Below are positions 60,896 to 64,000 of a stretch of 64,000 nt of DNA, one piece after another. Under the pieces are notes generated by a model. The model saw only the letters and a program-made list of their open reading frames with translations. It was not told where the DNA came from and searched no databases. How positions within the stretch are numbered: position 1 is the first letter of the stretch; every line of letters begins with the position of its first letter. The stretch lies in contig CAWIEX010000010.1 in NCBI GenBank assembly GCA_963835295.1, positions 620,001 to 684,000 of the forward strand, in the 5' to 3' direction. Source of the DNA: JAOPZW01 sp963835295. GTDB lineage: Bacteria; Actinomycetota; Thermoleophilia; Solirubrobacterales; Solirubrobacteraceae. The translations under genes were made by a program, and so were the position numbers.

Positions 60896-61029
60896 CATCG
60901 AGCGAGGGTGAGCCGCCACCTCCCTCGGGCGCGAACCACTTCGGTTTGGGTTCGGAAAGCGGACCCAAACCGACGTGGTTCGCGCTCGCGCCTGCCCGCC
61001 TGGGCAAAGCGACCCACCCTCCCTCGATG
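60896..61029. repeat. nested long inverted repeat between convergent genes
   Basis: Outer arms CATCGAGCGAGGGTG (60896-60910) and CACCCTCCCTCGATG (61015-61029) match in 14 of 15 positions. Nested inside are 25-bp arms (60929-60953 and 60961-60985) that pair except at three positions, separated by a 7-base loop; the arms contain GGTTTGGGT / ACCCAAACC. It lies between convergent genes and could end transcription from both sides or be a miniature element. It is AT-rich at the arm centres. Confidence 0.75.
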
Positions 61030-61073
61030 AGCAGTTGGCCGCGCGGCGCCGCGAGTCGACGGCGGACGAACGC

Positions 61074-61936
61074 CTACGGCCGGTCCCCCAGCGCCGCGAC
61101 GCTGCCCGTGCGCAGGAAGACCTGGGTGCGCTCGGCCAGCCAGGACGGCGGCGGCCACGGCGGCTTGCGGACGCCGGCCGGGAGCTTGGGCGGGCCGGCC
61201 CGCGGCGGGGCCATGACCTCCGTGCTCTGCAGGATGTCGCTCGTCTCGGGGTCGATGATCACGCGCAGCTCGTCGCCGAAGTCGGGCAGGCGCAGGGCCA
61301 CGCCGACGCCCTTGCGCCCGGCCGCGTCGGTGCCCTCGCCCAGCGATCGCGCCCCGGGGCGCGAGCCGAGCAGCCCGAACAGCGCCTGGCGCTGGCTGCC
61401 GTCGAGGTTGCCCATCGCCAGCAGCTGCACCGCGCTGCGCGCGACCTCGGACTCGACGACGCCGGGCCCCCAATGCGGCTGCGCGTTGCGCTCGGGCATC
61501 CAGCGCCCGTCACGGATCGCGGCCTCGAGCAGTTGCCCCGCCGAGGCGGCGTCGCGGGGGATCGCCGCGAAGGGCACGCGCGCCAGCGGGCCGTCGCCGT
61601 AGCGGTAGTCGCCGTCGTAGGCCTTGACGACCGCGCCGAAGTCGCCCGCCGCCGCGAGCAGCGCGGGGGTCGGCGGCGCCGCCCACGTGACGGTGCCGCG
61701 CGCACCGCGATCCGGTGCACCCAGGCGTCGAGCGCGGCGGGGTCGCGCAGCGAGCCCGCGCGGCGGACCGCGGTGACGGCGACGTCCTGGGCGATGTCGG
61801 CGGCCGCCTCGGCGTCGCCGAGGACGCCGAGCGCAGTGCGCCGGGCCACCCGCAGAGCGCGGGCGGCCACGTGCTCGTCGGAGAGGGTCTCGGGGCGGCT
61901 CACCGCGAGCGCCCCGGCGTGGTCGATGGTGGTCAT
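61074..61936 (-). pseudogene. decayed ECF sigma factor fused to remnant of a downstream gene
   Basis: ATG 61936 starts MTTIDHAGALAVSRPETLSD and a sigma region 2-like part (AAADIAQDVAVTAVRRAGSL, DAWVHRIAVR). The frame then changes at about 61690 to a different protein tail (AAAGDFGAVVKAYDGDYRYG, FGLLGSRPGARSLGEGTD, VIIDPETSDILQSTEVMAPP). That tail resembles the C-terminal part of CU044_5270-type proteins that often follow such sigma genes. Region 4 is absent, so a deletion seems to have joined two genes. It interrupts the tilS-hpt-ftsH cluster on the opposite strand. Confidence 0.6.
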
Positions 61937-61968
61937 CGCTCCTAGGAGGCCCGCCGAGGGCCAGGACG

Positions 61969-61995
61969 TTGCATGGCGGTGGGGCTTCATATAGT
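61969..61995 (+). promoter_or_regulatory. promoter of hpt-ftsH; near-leaderless start of hpt
   Basis: A TATAGT -10 (61990-61995) preceded by TTGCAT (61969-61974, spacing 15) places the transcript start at about 62001-62005, next to the ATG at 62006. A longer in-frame ATG at 61973 lies upstream of this -10 and is unlikely to be used. Confidence 0.5.
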
Positions 61996-62005
61996 CCGCT
62001 GCCAG

Positions 62006-62542
62006 ATGCGCGACCCCAAGATCGGCGAGATCCTCGTCCAGCCCGACGACCTCAAGCAGCGCGTGCGCACGCTCGGGGAGCAGGTGAGCGCCGAGTACGT
62101 GGACCGCGACCTGCTGCTCGTCGGGGTGCTCAAGGGGGCCGTCTTCTTCCTCGCGGACCTCATGCGCCACATCGAGATCCCGTGCGAGGTCGACTTCATG
62201 GCCGTGTCCTCCTACGGGTCGGCCACCGACTCGAGCGGCGTCGTGCGGATCCTCAAGGACCTCGACACCGCCATCGAGGGCCGCCACGTGCTCATCGTCG
62301 AGGACATCGTCGACTCGGGGCTGACGCTGCAATATCTGTTTCGCAACCTGGGTGCGCGCAACCCCGCCTCCCTGGAGGTCTGCGCCCTGCTGACCAAGCC
62401 CGACCGGCGCAAGGTCGATCTGCCGATCAAGTTCGTGGGCTTCGAGATCCCCGACCGCTTCGCCATCGGCTATGGCCTGGACTTCGCCGAGCGCTACCGC
62501 AACCTGCCGTACGTCGCGGCGTTGACCGGTGTGGAGCCCTAG
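62006..62542 (+). CDS. hpt: hypoxanthine phosphoribosyltransferase
   Basis: A 178-aa enzyme of purine salvage that makes IMP or GMP from hypoxanthine or guanine and PRPP. The PRPP motif is VLIVEDIVDSGLTLQYL; DLLLVGVLKGAVFFLADLMR and KFVGFEIPDRFAIGYGLDFA are family marks. The start at ATG 62006 fits the family length and the promoter position. It follows tilS in order, as in many bacteria. Confidence 0.94.
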   Translation: MRDPKIGEILVQPDDLKQRVRTLGEQVSAEYVDRDLLLVGVLKGAVFFLADLMRHIEIPCEVDFMAVSSYGSATDSSGVVRILKDLDTAIEGRHVLIVEDIVDSGLTLQYLFRNLGARNPASLEVCALLTKPDRRKVDLPIKFVGFEIPDRFAIGYGLDFAERYRNLPYVAALTGVEP

Positions 62543-62674
62543 CCCAGCGGCAGTCGTGCATCCAGCGAGCGTGGACGCACGTACAGCCTGCATGGGCAGC
62601 CCAAACCCCCTGGTACCCTTGCGTCCCCGGGTCCCCCCTCACGTTCGCGGGGCCAGACGCCGATCTAGGTCTTC

Positions 62675-64000
<1,326 letters not shown>

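Overview
The window is 64 kb of very GC-rich, gene-dense DNA with short intergenic gaps, many ATGA stop/start overlaps and frequent GTG or TTG starts. Gene content suggests an actinobacterium: Lsr2-free but histone-H1-like/phasin-like proteins, an ECF sigma factor paired with a LytR_C membrane protein, DrrA-type ABC export, a LAL-type LuxR regulator, and the tilS-hpt-ftsH housekeeping block. I infer a lineage near Thermoleophilia/Solirubrobacterales, but no rRNA or tRNA gene is present to confirm this.

Layout. 0-3.8 kb: a papain-like protein with its catalytic segments in an unusual order, then a MoxR ATPase/VWA pair. 3.8-6.6 kb: an IlvD/Edd-family dehydratase and an ECF sigma factor with a LytR_C membrane protein. 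6.7-11.1 kb: a minus-strand lipid-modification operon (small membrane protein, FAD oxidoreductase, DUF1365, cyclopropane synthase-like methyltransferase, alpha/beta hydrolase). 11.2-20.7 kb: aldo/keto reductase, BBE-type FAD oxidase, membrane protein, class B penicillin-binding protein, cupin, ArsA/Get3-like ATPase with a small helical partner, secreted C5-epimerase-like protein, Ca2+/H+ antiporter. 20.7-31.8 kb: regulators (ArsR-like, GAF-GGDEF, TetR, LuxR-LAL) mixed with oxidoreductases and small proteins. 31.9-36.5 kb: acyl-CoA dehydrogenase, TetR regulator, two-gene ABC exporter, epimerase.

36.5-41.4 kb looks like an accessory island. It holds small membrane proteins, an MBL-fold hydrolase, and a quinone oxidoreductase divergent from a MarR regulator with two perfect palindromic operators. 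It is bracketed by two inverted, diverged copies of a non-coding repeat of about 320 bp whose core hairpin is identical in both copies.

41.4-54.6 kb: ankyrin-GNAT fusion, amino-acid ABC binding lipoprotein, decayed ArsR-type regulator, PadR regulator, SRPBCC protein, fused 3-hydroxyacyl-CoA dehydrogenase/enoyl-CoA hydratase, sirtuin, APC permease, unknown protein, and a three-domain secreted wall hydrolase. 54.9-64 kb: two phasin/H1-like proteins flanking a nucleoside phosphorylase, an epimerase-acyltransferase-SCP2 operon, a MerR-adenylate cyclase, tilS, a decayed sigma-factor gene, hpt and the start of ftsH.

At least six otherwise intact genes carry single-base frameshifts, most of them in GGCCC-type runs. 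This points to consensus sequencing errors more than to real pseudogenes, so I describe the products as if intact and mark the break.
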